From NCBI RefSeq assembly GCF_003721565.1, contig NZ_RJJE01000017.1:856636-920635 (forward strand): a stretch of 64,000 nt of DNA, written 5' to 3'. This DNA comes from Rufibacter immobilis (lineage in GTDB: Bacteria > Bacteroidota > Bacteroidia > Cytophagales > Hymenobacteraceae). Under the pieces are notes generated by a model. That model did no database searches, had not been told where the DNA came from, and worked only from the letters and a program-made list of their open reading frames with translations. The translations under genes were made by a program, and so were the position numbers. This document shows, one piece after another, positions 24,345 through 32,486 of this stretch. The first letter of the stretch is position 1. Each line of letters opens with the position of its first letter.

Positions 24345-25796
24345 TTAAGAGTATTTCAGTTTCTCTTCCACCAGATTATTCGTGGCCATCTCAAACGCCT
24401 TGATGGTGGCTTTAAAGGCTTCGCGGTCCGATATAGACTCAGATGCCCGGTTGAGTTCTTTCACAAAGGAGCCTGGATGGATGCCCTTGTTCAGGAAGCC
24501 GGTTTCCACTTGCTTGTCAGATACCATGCGGTTGAAATCTGGCTCGTTCAGGTGAAAAGCAGAAAAAGTGCGCTCCATACGGCTCAACTCCTTCAGCCAA
24601 GATTCATACCCGAAGTCCTGGCTGGTGAGGAATTTATTCAGCTCCCGGAACACCGGCTCATTACGCATGGCTCCGTTCAGGTCTACTCCTTTGGCATAGG
24701 CCGCCTGGGCGTCTTGCGGAACGTAGTTCTGATAGTAGCGGGCAAAATAGTGGAACTGGATGAGTTGCTTGGCAATGCGGTCACGGGTCTCAGCGTCTAA
24801 GTGCGAGAACTGGACGTTGTCTACGTCTTCGCGTAAGCCGAACTCATGATAAAGTGCTGATCCTGTGAGTTCATTGTCTGAATAATCCATGAAATCAATG
24901 ATGGACATGGCGCTCAGGAGCTCAATGAGGTGGGCATCGTTTTTCTGGCTGGCCCGGCCCGGGTTGTTCTCCAGGGGTTTGTCTGGCGTGTCTCCTATGT
25001 AATAGGTGGCATTGACGCCGTTAAGGTGGTGCTGGTAATACGAAAGCGCGTCTTTGGCTTTGGTGGTGAAGGTGTTGGAGTCTATGAAATCTGCCTCCAC
25101 TCCGGCCGCCGGCTGCTCCAGGGAGAAGTACGGCAATACCACCATGGCCCCGGTCAAGGCCGCATTCAGGCTGGAAGCGTTAGGCAGCGTGGAATGAATG
25201 TCTTTGAAATTCTTGAGCAACAAGGGGAAGCCTGCCGCACCGGTACCCCCGAAGATGGAACTCACGAAGAAAATACGGTCTCCTGCCTGGAAGTTGGAGG
25301 CGAAAAAGCGCATCTCCGGTGAGTCTATGATTTCATTGAGAACCACGCTGCCCACGTTAGGGCTGCCCCTGAACCCCACGTCCAGGCTGTTGTGCAGGTT
25401 CTCTGGGGTAAACAGCAAGTCTACCAGCGCCTGGCTGTCAATGTCCAGTTGGTTGTAGCCCACATGGTCTTTGAACGGTTTGTTGATTCCCCCAAAGTCA
25501 TACACAAAGGAGTCTCTGATTTTAGCGGAACCGTCGCCGGCAATGCTGGAAAGTGTGCTGATGTTGGTATGGAAGAACCCCTCATCCCGCTTGCCCAACT
25601 GGTCGTGCAGGTGCTTGTAAGTTTTCAGGAGCTCCACCGTCCGATTCATGTCCCCGTTCTGGGTGTCGGGGTCAATGATGATGGGCACAATTTTGTCACA
25701 GTTCTGAATCTTGACACCAGCAGCCATGAGCATGACCAGGGAACGAATCACCCTGGAGCCCGTGCCGCCAATCCCGAATACAAAAAGTTTTGCCAT
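24345..25796 (-). CDS. Tubulin/FtsZ-superfamily GTPase-like protein
   Basis: 483 residues. The N-terminus LFVFGIGGTGSRVIRSL is the first nucleotide loop (T1) of the tubulin/FtsZ fold, and SIFGGTGAAGFP at about residues 178-188 is the T4 signature GGGTG[ST]G in a slightly variant form (FGGTGAAG). DPDTQNGD after strand 2 fits the T2/T3 region. The rest is a helical C-terminal region unlike FtsZ. This is the tubulin-like group (PF13809-type) rather than the division protein. Polymerisation is not shown. It follows a small membrane protein with a 3-base gap and precedes the actin-like ATPase. Confidence 0.82.
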   Translation of the reverse strand: MAKLFVFGIGGTGSRVIRSLVMLMAAGVKIQNCDKIVPIIIDPDTQNGDMNRTVELLKTYKHLHDQLGKRDEGFFHTNISTLSSIAGDGSAKIRDSFVYDFGGINKPFKDHVGYNQLDIDSQALVDLLFTPENLHNSLDVGFRGSPNVGSVVLNEIIDSPEMRFFASNFQAGDRIFFVSSIFGGTGAAGFPLLLKNFKDIHSTLPNASSLNAALTGAMVVLPYFSLEQPAAGVEADFIDSNTFTTKAKDALSYYQHHLNGVNATYYIGDTPDKPLENNPGRASQKNDAHLIELLSAMSIIDFMDYSDNELTGSALYHEFGLREDVDNVQFSHLDAETRDRIAKQLIQFHYFARYYQNYVPQDAQAAYAKGVDLNGAMRNEPVFRELNKFLTSQDFGYESWLKELSRMERTFSAFHLNEPDFNRMVSDKQVETGFLNKGIHPGSFVKELNRASESISDREAFKATIKAFEMATNNLVEEKLKYS

Positions 25797-25799
25797 AGT

Positions 25800-26213
25800 T
25801 TATCTAGAGTGAGGCCATTTTACAGGAGTTGTCCAGGCTTGGACAGATCCCTTTTTAAGCAGTAATGAGAAAATGAAAAACAGAAGGAGGCTGAGCACCG
25901 CGTTTACTAACGCGAAGGTGTACGTGTAAGAATGGGTTTCCACGCCGTTGCTGTTCACCTGAATGAGGGGCACAGCAAAAGCAATGGCCGCATTGATGAT
26001 AAGCATGATGACCCAGTGCATGGGTTTGTAGAACCCGGTGCTTAGAGCCCGGTTCAGTACATAATAATAGACAATGACCAGCGCCAGCGTGATGAGGATC
26101 AGCTGCAATCCTGTGTTGGGAAAGATCACCTCGCGGTAGTCATTGGTATAGTTGGCTGGCATGGGCCGCCCCAGGAAAAGCTCATAAAGTCCGGAGAAGA
26201 AATTTTGGATCAT
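25800..26213 (-). CDS. Small membrane protein of the cytoskeletal cluster
   Basis: 137 residues with three membrane helices, about 36-54 (LQLILITLALVIVYYYVL), 67-85 (WVIMLIINAAIAFAVPLIQV) and 99-119 (FALVNAVLSLLLFFIFSLLL). The N-terminal 30 residues are polar, and a short periplasmic-looking loop (NSNGVETHSYTY) separates helices 2 and 3. No known family. It lies 2 bases after the vWA-like lipoprotein gene and 3 bases before the tubulin-like gene, so all three should be made together; it may anchor the tubulin-like protein. Confidence 0.7.
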   Translation of the reverse strand: MIQNFFSGLYELFLGRPMPANYTNDYREVIFPNTGLQLILITLALVIVYYYVLNRALSTGFYKPMHWVIMLIINAAIAFAVPLIQVNSNGVETHSYTYTFALVNAVLSLLLFFIFSLLLKKGSVQAWTTPVKWPHSR

Positions 26214-26215
26214 CC

Positions 26216-27580
26216 TTAGTTGTTTTCTTTGTTAAACTTCATTGTGGCACTAAAAACGGTGGCGCTTTGGTCGCGGTACAGGGCTTGCACCCCTTCAATT
26301 ATCTTGTTGAACTGGTACGTTTTCTTAGGACTGGCAGCTGGGTTATTGTCGTTCGCGGTAGACCACTGCCCAATCCAGGAAGGAACCACCTGCGGCAGTT
26401 GCACCGTGATGGTACCACTGTTAGCCGTCAGTTGCGGAACCTTCACCCGTACAAAATGGGAGTACTGGGCCAGAGCCGGAGTAGCCTTCACTTCATCAGA
26501 GGCTGCAATTACTGTACCAATAGAAGCCTTGCCACCGGACACGGCCAGTTTCAGATGCTGCTTCAGATACGCAACCTCCTGCATAGAGGCTGGTAAATCT
26601 TTCAGGTTCAGACCAATGGTAAATTCTACCGGCTCTTCTTTTTCAGGGCTTAAATTTACGCTGGTGCAGACCTCGGCGGTTCGGCTGGTGCAATACACAA
26701 CGCCAGCCGGCCGGAATGTGTTAGATTTAAGGATTGCCGAGAAAGGAACGCTAGGATAAGAGAACCCGAAGTAGGCCTGTTGCGCCGGTAAATTGCGGAG
26801 TACTTTATTGGTCACTGTCTGCACCGCCTGCTGCTGGCCAATCACCCAGATATAAAAGGGGATCTCCTCCCCGTTCAGGGTTTGCTTCACCGCTGGCCTT
26901 TTCACTGCCGGATAGTAATTGCCGTAGAAAGAAGACCCTTCGGCCAGTACCGCTACCACTAAGTTCTCGTGCTCCGCCAGTTTCAGGCTGCTTCTGATGT
27001 CGGCGTCCAGGGAGAGGAACTGACCTGGATTATTGGGGTCTGGCCCATGGATGAAATCAGAAACAATCACGCTCACCGCCCCGGTTTTTACCGAATTCTC
27101 CAGCGCAGCCTGCAACATCTGCGGAAGCGGCGTGCCCCGCACATCGGCTTTGATGCCGCTCACCACCGTATTCTTAAGCGTGTTGTAAGACACACTGTCT
27201 AAAATAGGATTTCCCTGTCCGTTTTCGCGGGCCAGATAAAAGCGCTTGGCATCCACGTAAATGCCGTCCTGCACCTCAGAAACGAGCCGGGTTAAGCGGG
27301 TCTGGAAAACGGTGGGTTCTTTGTCTGCGGCGGCCGGGGGCATAAAGCCTTTCATGCCGTTGGAAATCTCCAGGTACAGATCTACGTTTACTTTGGCATT
27401 GACAACGGCGGCACCAGGTTTGGGCGTTTCTGCTTTTGGAGAAGGTTTCTCAACTGAGGTGGTGGGAGCTGCGGGGGCAGTCTCAGCGTTCTGCGTTTCT
27501 TTTTTATAGCAACCAGAAAATAGCAAAGTAGCACATAGCAAGACTAAGGTGCTTTTATGATTCCGGTGAGGTTTATACAT
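26216..27580 (-). CDS. Lipoprotein with a degenerate vWA-like domain
   Basis: 454 residues. Leader STLVLLCATLLFSGC with lipidation Cys24, then a Pro/Ala/Glu-rich linker (25-60). From about residue 63, VNVDLYLEISNGMKGFM matches the start of a von Willebrand A domain, where the metal site DxSxS is altered to ExSxG; VSVIVSDFIHG follows where the second metal loop is expected. Long stretches of beta-rich sequence follow (about 220-430). vWA lipoproteins usually bind a partner protein. It is the first gene of the seven-gene cluster and gives it a component outside the inner membrane. Confidence 0.7.
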   Translation of the reverse strand: MYKPHRNHKSTLVLLCATLLFSGCYKKETQNAETAPAAPTTSVEKPSPKAETPKPGAAVVNAKVNVDLYLEISNGMKGFMPPAAADKEPTVFQTRLTRLVSEVQDGIYVDAKRFYLARENGQGNPILDSVSYNTLKNTVVSGIKADVRGTPLPQMLQAALENSVKTGAVSVIVSDFIHGPDPNNPGQFLSLDADIRSSLKLAEHENLVVAVLAEGSSFYGNYYPAVKRPAVKQTLNGEEIPFYIWVIGQQQAVQTVTNKVLRNLPAQQAYFGFSYPSVPFSAILKSNTFRPAGVVYCTSRTAEVCTSVNLSPEKEEPVEFTIGLNLKDLPASMQEVAYLKQHLKLAVSGGKASIGTVIAASDEVKATPALAQYSHFVRVKVPQLTANSGTITVQLPQVVPSWIGQWSTANDNNPAASPKKTYQFNKIIEGVQALYRDQSATVFSATMKFNKENN

Positions 27581-27884
27581 GCTTTATAGTTTGTATTAAG
27601 GGCATTACTTGAAATATAGAAATAAGGTTATTTTAGCCAAAGATGCAAGCCTAATCCAGTTACATTATTCATTGAGCCTCACTAACCTATCTAAATATCC
27701 TTAAATGTATATATTTCTGCTCAATTACTTGCTTGTCCATGCGGCACCTACAGTTTAATGCTCTTGTTTACGTTGCTTCTTCTTTTTAACGGTATACCTT
27801 TTGCCTTGAAATGTAGCTCCTCTAACCCAATTAGGGCAACAGAACAGAATGGTAAGGGTATAATCAACTGTAAAACGATGTACT
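27581..27884. other. Divergent intergenic region upstream of the cytoskeletal cluster
   Basis: About 300 AT-rich bases between the vWA-like lipoprotein gene and a cupin gene. It must hold the promoter for the cluster on the minus strand. I see only a near match (CAAAGATG at 27639, one mismatch to the complement of TAnnTTTG) and no PR40 copy. Confidence 0.4.
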
Positions 27885-28241
27885 ATGATCAAAGCGTATC
27901 AATTATATGCAGACCCTGAGGGCAATTCCAGGGTACAGGAAGGAATTATTGCCGAAAAGGTGTTCACTAAAGTAGTTTCACTGCATTTCAAGGAAACTCC
28001 TCCGGGGGGAATCTATGACTGGCACCCCGCCCCCGACACACAATATGTGCTCTCGCTCACTGGCACTCTGGAGTTCACCACCAGTACTGGTGAGATTTTC
28101 GTGCTAGAACCCGGAGAAGTACTGATTGCTACTGACACAACAGGCCAGGGTCACAAATGGAGGATGCTAGGAGACGCACCCTGGAAAAGAGCCTATGTGG
28201 TTTTTGAGAGAGGCACGGAGATCAACTTTCAACCTGTCTGA
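27885..28241 (+). CDS. Small cupin-domain protein
   Basis: 118 residues, a single cupin barrel. HPAPDTQYVLSLTGTLEF is cupin motif 1 and FVLEPGEVLIATDTTGQGHKW is motif 2; His47 and the later His give only part of the usual metal site. The opening YQLYADPEGNSRVQEG and the segment DWHPAPDTQYVL resemble small cupins that accompany oxidative or redox enzymes, but the substrate is unknown. Cytosolic, monocistronic. Confidence 0.75.
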   Translation: MIKAYQLYADPEGNSRVQEGIIAEKVFTKVVSLHFKETPPGGIYDWHPAPDTQYVLSLTGTLEFTTSTGEIFVLEPGEVLIATDTTGQGHKWRMLGDAPWKRAYVVFERGTEINFQPV

Positions 28242-28278
28242 GCGAGACTGCTTTTTTGATCTAGCGGTAGAATGTTTC

Positions 28279-28318
28279 CCGTTTTGGCTCTATTCTCAAA
28301 AAAAGAGCCGCTAAACGG
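28279..28318. repeat. PR40 copy 11
   Basis: CCG/CGG-ended copy with a diverged left arm (GTTTTGGCTCTATTC). GTTTCC and GGAAAC in the flanks continue the palindrome with a one-base offset. Confidence 0.8.
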
Positions 28319-28367
28319 AAACTTCACAAGCCAATTCTACACCCATGAACGCTAAGAAACACCTATT

Positions 28368-28407
28368 GCGTTTAGAGCCTCTTTTTCTTAAATAAAGCCT
28401 AAACTGG
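28368..28407. repeat. PR40 copy 12 (diverged)
   Basis: Left arm GCGTTTAGAGCCTCTTTTT, right arm reduced to AAAGCCTAAACTGG; total length 40 nt. Confidence 0.7.
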
Positions 28408-28446
28408 AGTGGAGATATGCGGCGCAGCTGGAAGGAGTAAATAAAA

Positions 28447-28479
28447 AAAAGGCTCACCTTTTTACAAGATGAGCCTTTT
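28447..28479 (-). terminator. Terminator of the tRNA-Thr pair
   Basis: AAAAGGCTCA / TGAGCCTTTT stem directly 3' of the second tRNA on the minus strand, followed by a run of T on that strand. Confidence 0.85.
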
Positions 28480-28484
28480 AAAGG

Positions 28485-28557
<73 letters not shown>

Positions 28558-28647
28558 TTTTGCTTCTGAATCTGGTAGAATCTGAAGCGGTAAAAAGATT
28601 TTCAATTTCAGCGCCTGAACGGGTAAAAGAATCAAGTGCTACTTAGG

Positions 28648-28720
<73 letters not shown>

Positions 28721-28758
28721 TTTTGCTTTAAAAACCCTGGTGGTTTCTGAAAGCGATA

Positions 28759-28789
28759 CAAAAGTAGAGGTCTTTTTGATATTTGCAAA
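28759..28789 (-). promoter_or_regulatory. tRNA-Thr operon promoter
   Basis: On the minus strand TTTG (28786-28789), a 19-base spacer and TACTTTTG (28759-28766), an exact match to both boxes. The first tRNA starts 38 bases downstream. The -33 box is the start of the right arm of the adjacent hairpin. Confidence 0.75.
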
Positions 28790-28797
28790 AAGACCTC
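28767..28797 (-). terminator. Hairpin after the DUF349 gene
   Basis: 12-bp perfect stem GAGGTCTTTTTG / CAAAAAGACCTC with a 7-nt loop, 53 bases past the stop at 28850. It overlaps the tRNA promoter. Confidence 0.65.
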
Positions 28798-28849
28798 TCA
28801 ACTTATTTATGACCTTTTTTTAAAGGTACTGAATGTCAGTTAGAAAAAT

Positions 28850-30994
28850 TTAGGAACGCAGCGCTTTCAGTTGTCTTTTCAGGTGCTGGATACGGTTTTG
28901 CGCCTCATCAATCTTGGACTGATACTCTTCGCGCAGCTTTTCAGCGTTCTTGGAACGGGCAAAAAACTCAATGTTCGTGCGCAAGGTAGAGATGTCGTTT
29001 TCCAGTGAGGTGATGTCACGGCGCAGGTGCTGCTCTTTCTGGTACAGCTTCTGGTCACCGTCTGGGCTGGCCTTGAGGTGCTGCAACTGCAACTGGAACA
29101 AGGTCTGCTCCTTCTGGTCTGGGCTCAGCTCCGGCACTTTGTCCAGATACTTGGCCAGCAGCTGCTGGAATCTGTCCTCCAGTTTGCCATTGCGTTTGCC
29201 TTCAGTGGCCAGATTCTGCCATTCCTGATGGATCTGGTTGAATTCATCCAGCGTACCCACTAAGGTTGGGTCTGCCACTTTAGTAGCCAATTGCTCACAA
29301 TAAGCCTGCTTCTGCGCCGAAAGCTGGTTCAACTGCGTTTCTTTGCTTTGGGCTTCCTGGTGCAGACGGTCAAAGAAAGCGTTGCAGGCACTCCGGAACC
29401 GGTTCCAGATTTTATCAGAGTATTTGTCCGGTACCCGGCCAATGGTTTTCCATTTCTTCTGCATCTGGATCAGCTTTTCTTTAGTGCTGTCCCACTCCTC
29501 GCTGTTCTGGAGGCTCTCAGCTTCTTCGCAAAGGGCTACCTTCTGGCGGTAGTTCTGCATCTTCTCCTCGTCTAAGGCTTTGAAGAAGGTGTTTTTGTGG
29601 TGGAAGAAAGCTTTGTAGCTGCTCCAGAAGGCTTTATTGACCTCTTCTGCGTTTTCTTTGGGTACCAGCCCGGCCGCATCCCATTGCTCCTTCAACTGCT
29701 GAATCTGGTCAGTTTTGTCGCGCCAGTCATTAATGCGGTCTGAGGTGAAGTGCTGGAACTGTTCAATTTGCGCCAGCAACGCTCTCTTCTTCTCCAGGTT
29801 GGCCAGTTCCTCGGCTTTGCGTGATTCAAAGAATGATTTCTTGCGCTCGTGCACCTGCTCAGAAGCCTGAATGAAGCGGTTCCAGATCTGGTCACGCACC
29901 TCATTGGGCACCGGACCAATGTGTTTCCACTCGTCATGCAGATGGCGTAGTTCCTGCAGGGCTTTATTGATGTTTTCCTCCTGCGCCAGAGCCTCGGCCC
30001 GCTCGCATAGAACAGTTTTGGCGTCCAGGTTGCGTTTGCGGTCCAGCTCCTTCAGCTCAAAGAAAATGCTGCGGTTGTTGTAGTACATGTCCAGCAGCGC
30101 GTGGTAAGAGTTCCAGAGCTGTTGGGCTTCGGCGGTAGGCACCGGCCCAATGGACTTCCACTCATTCTGCAGATCCTTGATGGCGTTGCCGCTGGTTTGG
30201 GTTTCTGAGGACTCAATGAATACCCGCAGGCGCTCCAGCAAATCGCGTTTTTTCTGGAGGTTCTGCTGTTTCTGCTCTTCCTCCTGGCGCTGCTCCCTAA
30301 AACGGGCTTCCTTTACGCGTTGCATGGCCTGCTCCACCTCTTTGTGGGCGCGGGGCGCGTTGTACTCAAAACCATCGGCCTCGCCGCCATCGGCAATGAA
30401 ACGGTTGAGGGCTTCCTGGCGCTCTTCCTGGAAGTGCTGGTCATAGAGCCGGTAAAGCTGGTGCAGGGTTCTGCCGGCTTTACGGGCATTCCCTTCCTGC
30501 GCTACTGAAAGTATTTTGGCTCTTAACTCATCTATGGATAAATGAGAGTAATCTTCTTCAGGGTGCAGGTCTTCTTCGTGGTGCAGATCTTCCTCAGGCA
30601 GTAAGGCCGCTTCTTTTGCGGGAGCTGATGACTCTTCTGAAGGGGCGGTAGACGGCGCAACGGCAGGGGCCTGCGTTTCTTCAGAAACGGTGTCTGAAGC
30701 GGAGGTACCCTCTCCTTCTGCTGGCTCTACGGATGTGATCGTCTCCTCAGAGGCCAACACCGATGACTGCGTAAGTTCCGGTTCTACCTGTGGAGCGGCC
30801 ACTTCTGTGGCGTCTGCAGGGGCGGCGGCTTCTGGTTCCTCCACGGCAGGGACATCTGCCGCAGCAGACTCATTGCGGGAATTGATTTCGGCTAAACGTT
30901 CCTCCAAGACACTACGCGGGTCCTGCGCCGGGTTTTGGTTAGGGGTTTCCTCAGTTTTACCGTTTTGCTGATTTTCCTGATCTTGGTTCATCAT
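28850..30994 (-). CDS. DUF349 repeat protein
   Basis: 714 residues, cytosolic. The first 140 residues are acidic, Ala/Pro/Glu-rich and probably disordered. From about 230 there are at least four DUF349 units (PF03993), each of about 70 residues with the pattern LxxEWKxIGPVPxxxxxxxWxxF, seen as LQNEWKSIGPVPTAEAQQLW, LHDEWKHIGPVPNEVRDQIW, LKEQWDAAGLVPKENAEEV and MQKKWKTIGRVPDKYSDKIW. The rest is coiled coil. The family is widespread in Bacteroidota; its function is unknown to me. It lies 25 bases after the YqgE gene on the same strand and is probably co-transcribed. Confidence 0.85.
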   Translation of the reverse strand: MMNQDQENQQNGKTEETPNQNPAQDPRSVLEERLAEINSRNESAAADVPAVEEPEAAAPADATEVAAPQVEPELTQSSVLASEETITSVEPAEGEGTSASDTVSEETQAPAVAPSTAPSEESSAPAKEAALLPEEDLHHEEDLHPEEDYSHLSIDELRAKILSVAQEGNARKAGRTLHQLYRLYDQHFQEERQEALNRFIADGGEADGFEYNAPRAHKEVEQAMQRVKEARFREQRQEEEQKQQNLQKKRDLLERLRVFIESSETQTSGNAIKDLQNEWKSIGPVPTAEAQQLWNSYHALLDMYYNNRSIFFELKELDRKRNLDAKTVLCERAEALAQEENINKALQELRHLHDEWKHIGPVPNEVRDQIWNRFIQASEQVHERKKSFFESRKAEELANLEKKRALLAQIEQFQHFTSDRINDWRDKTDQIQQLKEQWDAAGLVPKENAEEVNKAFWSSYKAFFHHKNTFFKALDEEKMQNYRQKVALCEEAESLQNSEEWDSTKEKLIQMQKKWKTIGRVPDKYSDKIWNRFRSACNAFFDRLHQEAQSKETQLNQLSAQKQAYCEQLATKVADPTLVGTLDEFNQIHQEWQNLATEGKRNGKLEDRFQQLLAKYLDKVPELSPDQKEQTLFQLQLQHLKASPDGDQKLYQKEQHLRRDITSLENDISTLRTNIEFFARSKNAEKLREEYQSKIDEAQNRIQHLKRQLKALRS

Positions 30995-31019
30995 ACACGT
31001 GGGGCTCTGCGCCGTTGGG

Positions 31020-31589
31020 TTAGTTTAAACTTGGGTCTGCGGGATAGTTAGCGTACATTTTGTACTTACCGCCCATCTCTTTCAATATATCGCGCCACAA
31101 GGTATCTGTATTCAAAGTAAGCAATTTATTTGCAGCATTGTTGTTAACGAACCAAACATTTTTCTCTATTTCCTCTTCCAACTGCCCAGGACTCCACCCG
31201 GAATAACCCACAAAAAACCTTATTTCATCCTGTTTCACCAAGCCTTGGTTCAGCCAACTGGTTAGTTCCTCAAAATCGCCACCCCAGAATAGACCCTCAG
31301 AGATAGGTTGGGCATCGGTGAGGTGAGAGAGGCGGTGAATATAATGCAGGGTATTGGGCTGCATGGGGCCTCCCACGGCCAGGGCCATATCAAACACCTC
31401 ATCGTTCACCTCTACCACGTCAGATAAATGCAGATTGGAAATCCGGTTCAGAACCAGGCCCACAGTGCCGTCTTTGTCATGCTGGCAGATCACCAGCACG
31501 CTTCGCTCAAAGTTTGGGTCGCCCAGGAAAGGTTCTGATATGAGTATGCTGCCGTTATGAATCACTTTCGCCATCTCTTCTTTTCTCAT
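31020..31589 (-). CDS. YqgE/AlgH family protein
   Basis: 189 residues of the UPF0301/AlgH family (PF02622). Typical segments are GSILISEPFLGDPNFERSVL at the start, GTVGLVLNR, LAVGGPMQPNTLHYIH, and FFVGYSGWSPGQLEEEI near the end. The family was first tied to alginate regulation in Pseudomonas but is widespread and its biochemical role is not settled. Cytosolic. A second Met (residue 6, MAKVIHNG) is an equally good start. Confidence 0.9.
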   Translation of the reverse strand: MRKEEMAKVIHNGSILISEPFLGDPNFERSVLVICQHDKDGTVGLVLNRISNLHLSDVVEVNDEVFDMALAVGGPMQPNTLHYIHRLSHLTDAQPISEGLFWGGDFEELTSWLNQGLVKQDEIRFFVGYSGWSPGQLEEEIEKNVWFVNNNAANKLLTLNTDTLWRDILKEMGGKYKMYANYPADPSLN

Positions 31590-31728
31590 TAGGTGGAATG
31601 CGCTCTGTAGGTATACGTACTGTTTCCGCCATGAATTGGTTTGCAGAGCGCCTGTTTGCTTTCTTTAACGAGTAAAGCAGAGCTGTCGTATCTGTTTAAA
31701 CGCAAAAGGAAAGGCTTTTTGGGCTTCT

Positions 31729-31761
31729 TTTGCGCGATTTAAGTATAAACCCCTACTTTTG
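31729..31761 (+). promoter_or_regulatory. Promoter of pdxH
   Basis: TTTG (31729-31732), 21-base spacer, TACTTTTG (31754-31761; exact). Transcription should start near 31768, which rules out the upstream TTG start at 31730 and supports the ATG at 31790. Confidence 0.7.
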
Positions 31762-31789
31762 GAAACTTATAACCGCCCTTAGAACTGCC

Positions 31790-32443
31790 ATGGAAAAGCC
31801 ACTTTCCCTCCACGATATCCGGATCAATTACTCCCTGAAGGAGTTGACGGTAGAAGCCGTTTCGCAAGACCCGTTCCAACAGTTTGAAACCTGGATGCAG
31901 GAAGCCCTCACCGCCAAAGTGGAGGAACCCACCGCCATGACCCTGAGCACCGCCAGCGCCCAGGGAAAACCCTCTGCCCGGGTGGTGCTCCTGAAAGCGC
32001 TGGAGAAAGACGGCTTTGTCTTCTACACCAACTATGAAAGCCGCAAAGGACACCAATTGCTGGAGAATCCTTACGCCGCCCTTACGTTCTTCTGGCCGGC
32101 GCTGGAAAGACAGGTTCGGGTGGAAGGGCAGATTGAGCGCGTGACCGCTGCCGTTTCTGACGCTTACTTCCACAGCCGTCCACGCGGAAGCCAGATTGGG
32201 GCCTGGTCCTCGCCGCAGAGCCAACCCATCTCCGACCGTACCGTGCTGGAAACCCTTGAGAAGGAATATACCGCCAAGTTCAACGAGCTGGATATGGTGC
32301 CGCGCCCAGAACATTGGGGAGGCTATCTTCTAAGGCCCGAGCGTGTTGAATTCTGGCAGGGCCGCCAGAACCGCCTGCACGACCGGCTGCTCTATGAACT
32401 GGATGGTAACGGCAACTGGCACATCCAACGGCTGGCCCCCTGA
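31790..32443 (+). CDS. pdxH: Pyridoxamine/pyridoxine 5'-phosphate oxidase
   Basis: FMN enzyme that makes pyridoxal 5'-phosphate, the last step of vitamin B6 synthesis and salvage. 217 residues from the ATG at 31790, a normal length. Recognisable features are ARVVLLKALEKDGFVFYTNYESRKG (FMN and substrate binding), LTFFWPALERQVRVEG, SRPRGSQIGAWSSPQSQ and the C-terminal HDRLLYELDGNGNWHIQRLAP with the catalytic-site Arg/His signature. An in-frame TTG 60 bases upstream is inside the promoter and is rejected. Its stop codon abuts PR40 copy 13, and the DUF1015 gene starts straight after. Confidence 0.95.
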   Translation: MEKPLSLHDIRINYSLKELTVEAVSQDPFQQFETWMQEALTAKVEEPTAMTLSTASAQGKPSARVVLLKALEKDGFVFYTNYESRKGHQLLENPYAALTFFWPALERQVRVEGQIERVTAAVSDAYFHSRPRGSQIGAWSSPQSQPISDRTVLETLEKEYTAKFNELDMVPRPEHWGGYLLRPERVEFWQGRQNRLHDRLLYELDGNGNWHIQRLAP

Positions 32444-32483
32444 GCGTTTAGCGGCTCTTTTTCCTAAAACTGCTCAAAAGTAA
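32444..32483. repeat. PR40 copy 13, filling a gene gap
   Basis: Intact left arm (GCGTTTAGCGGCTCTTTTT), decayed right arm. It starts at the first base after the pdxH stop codon and ends 3 bases before the next ATG, so it makes up almost the entire 43-base gap. Confidence 0.8.
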
Positions 32484-32486
32484 CCT

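Noticed and set aside
20777..25796. Calling the tubulin-like and actin-like genes a plasmid partition locus
   Set aside because: No adaptor DNA-binding gene or centromere-like repeats are seen, both proteins are much larger than TubZ or ParM, and the neighbours are membrane motor and lipoprotein genes.
17027..27580. Calling the cytoskeletal cluster a Zorya defence system
   Set aside because: The motor pair is ZorAB-like, but ZorC, ZorD and ZorE (nuclease or helicase effectors) are absent and the other genes are of different families.
30891..30910. PR40-like bases GGCTAAACG inside the DUF349 gene
   Set aside because: Only a short match to one arm end, no second arm at 40-nt spacing, and it is explained by the codons for a normal protein segment.
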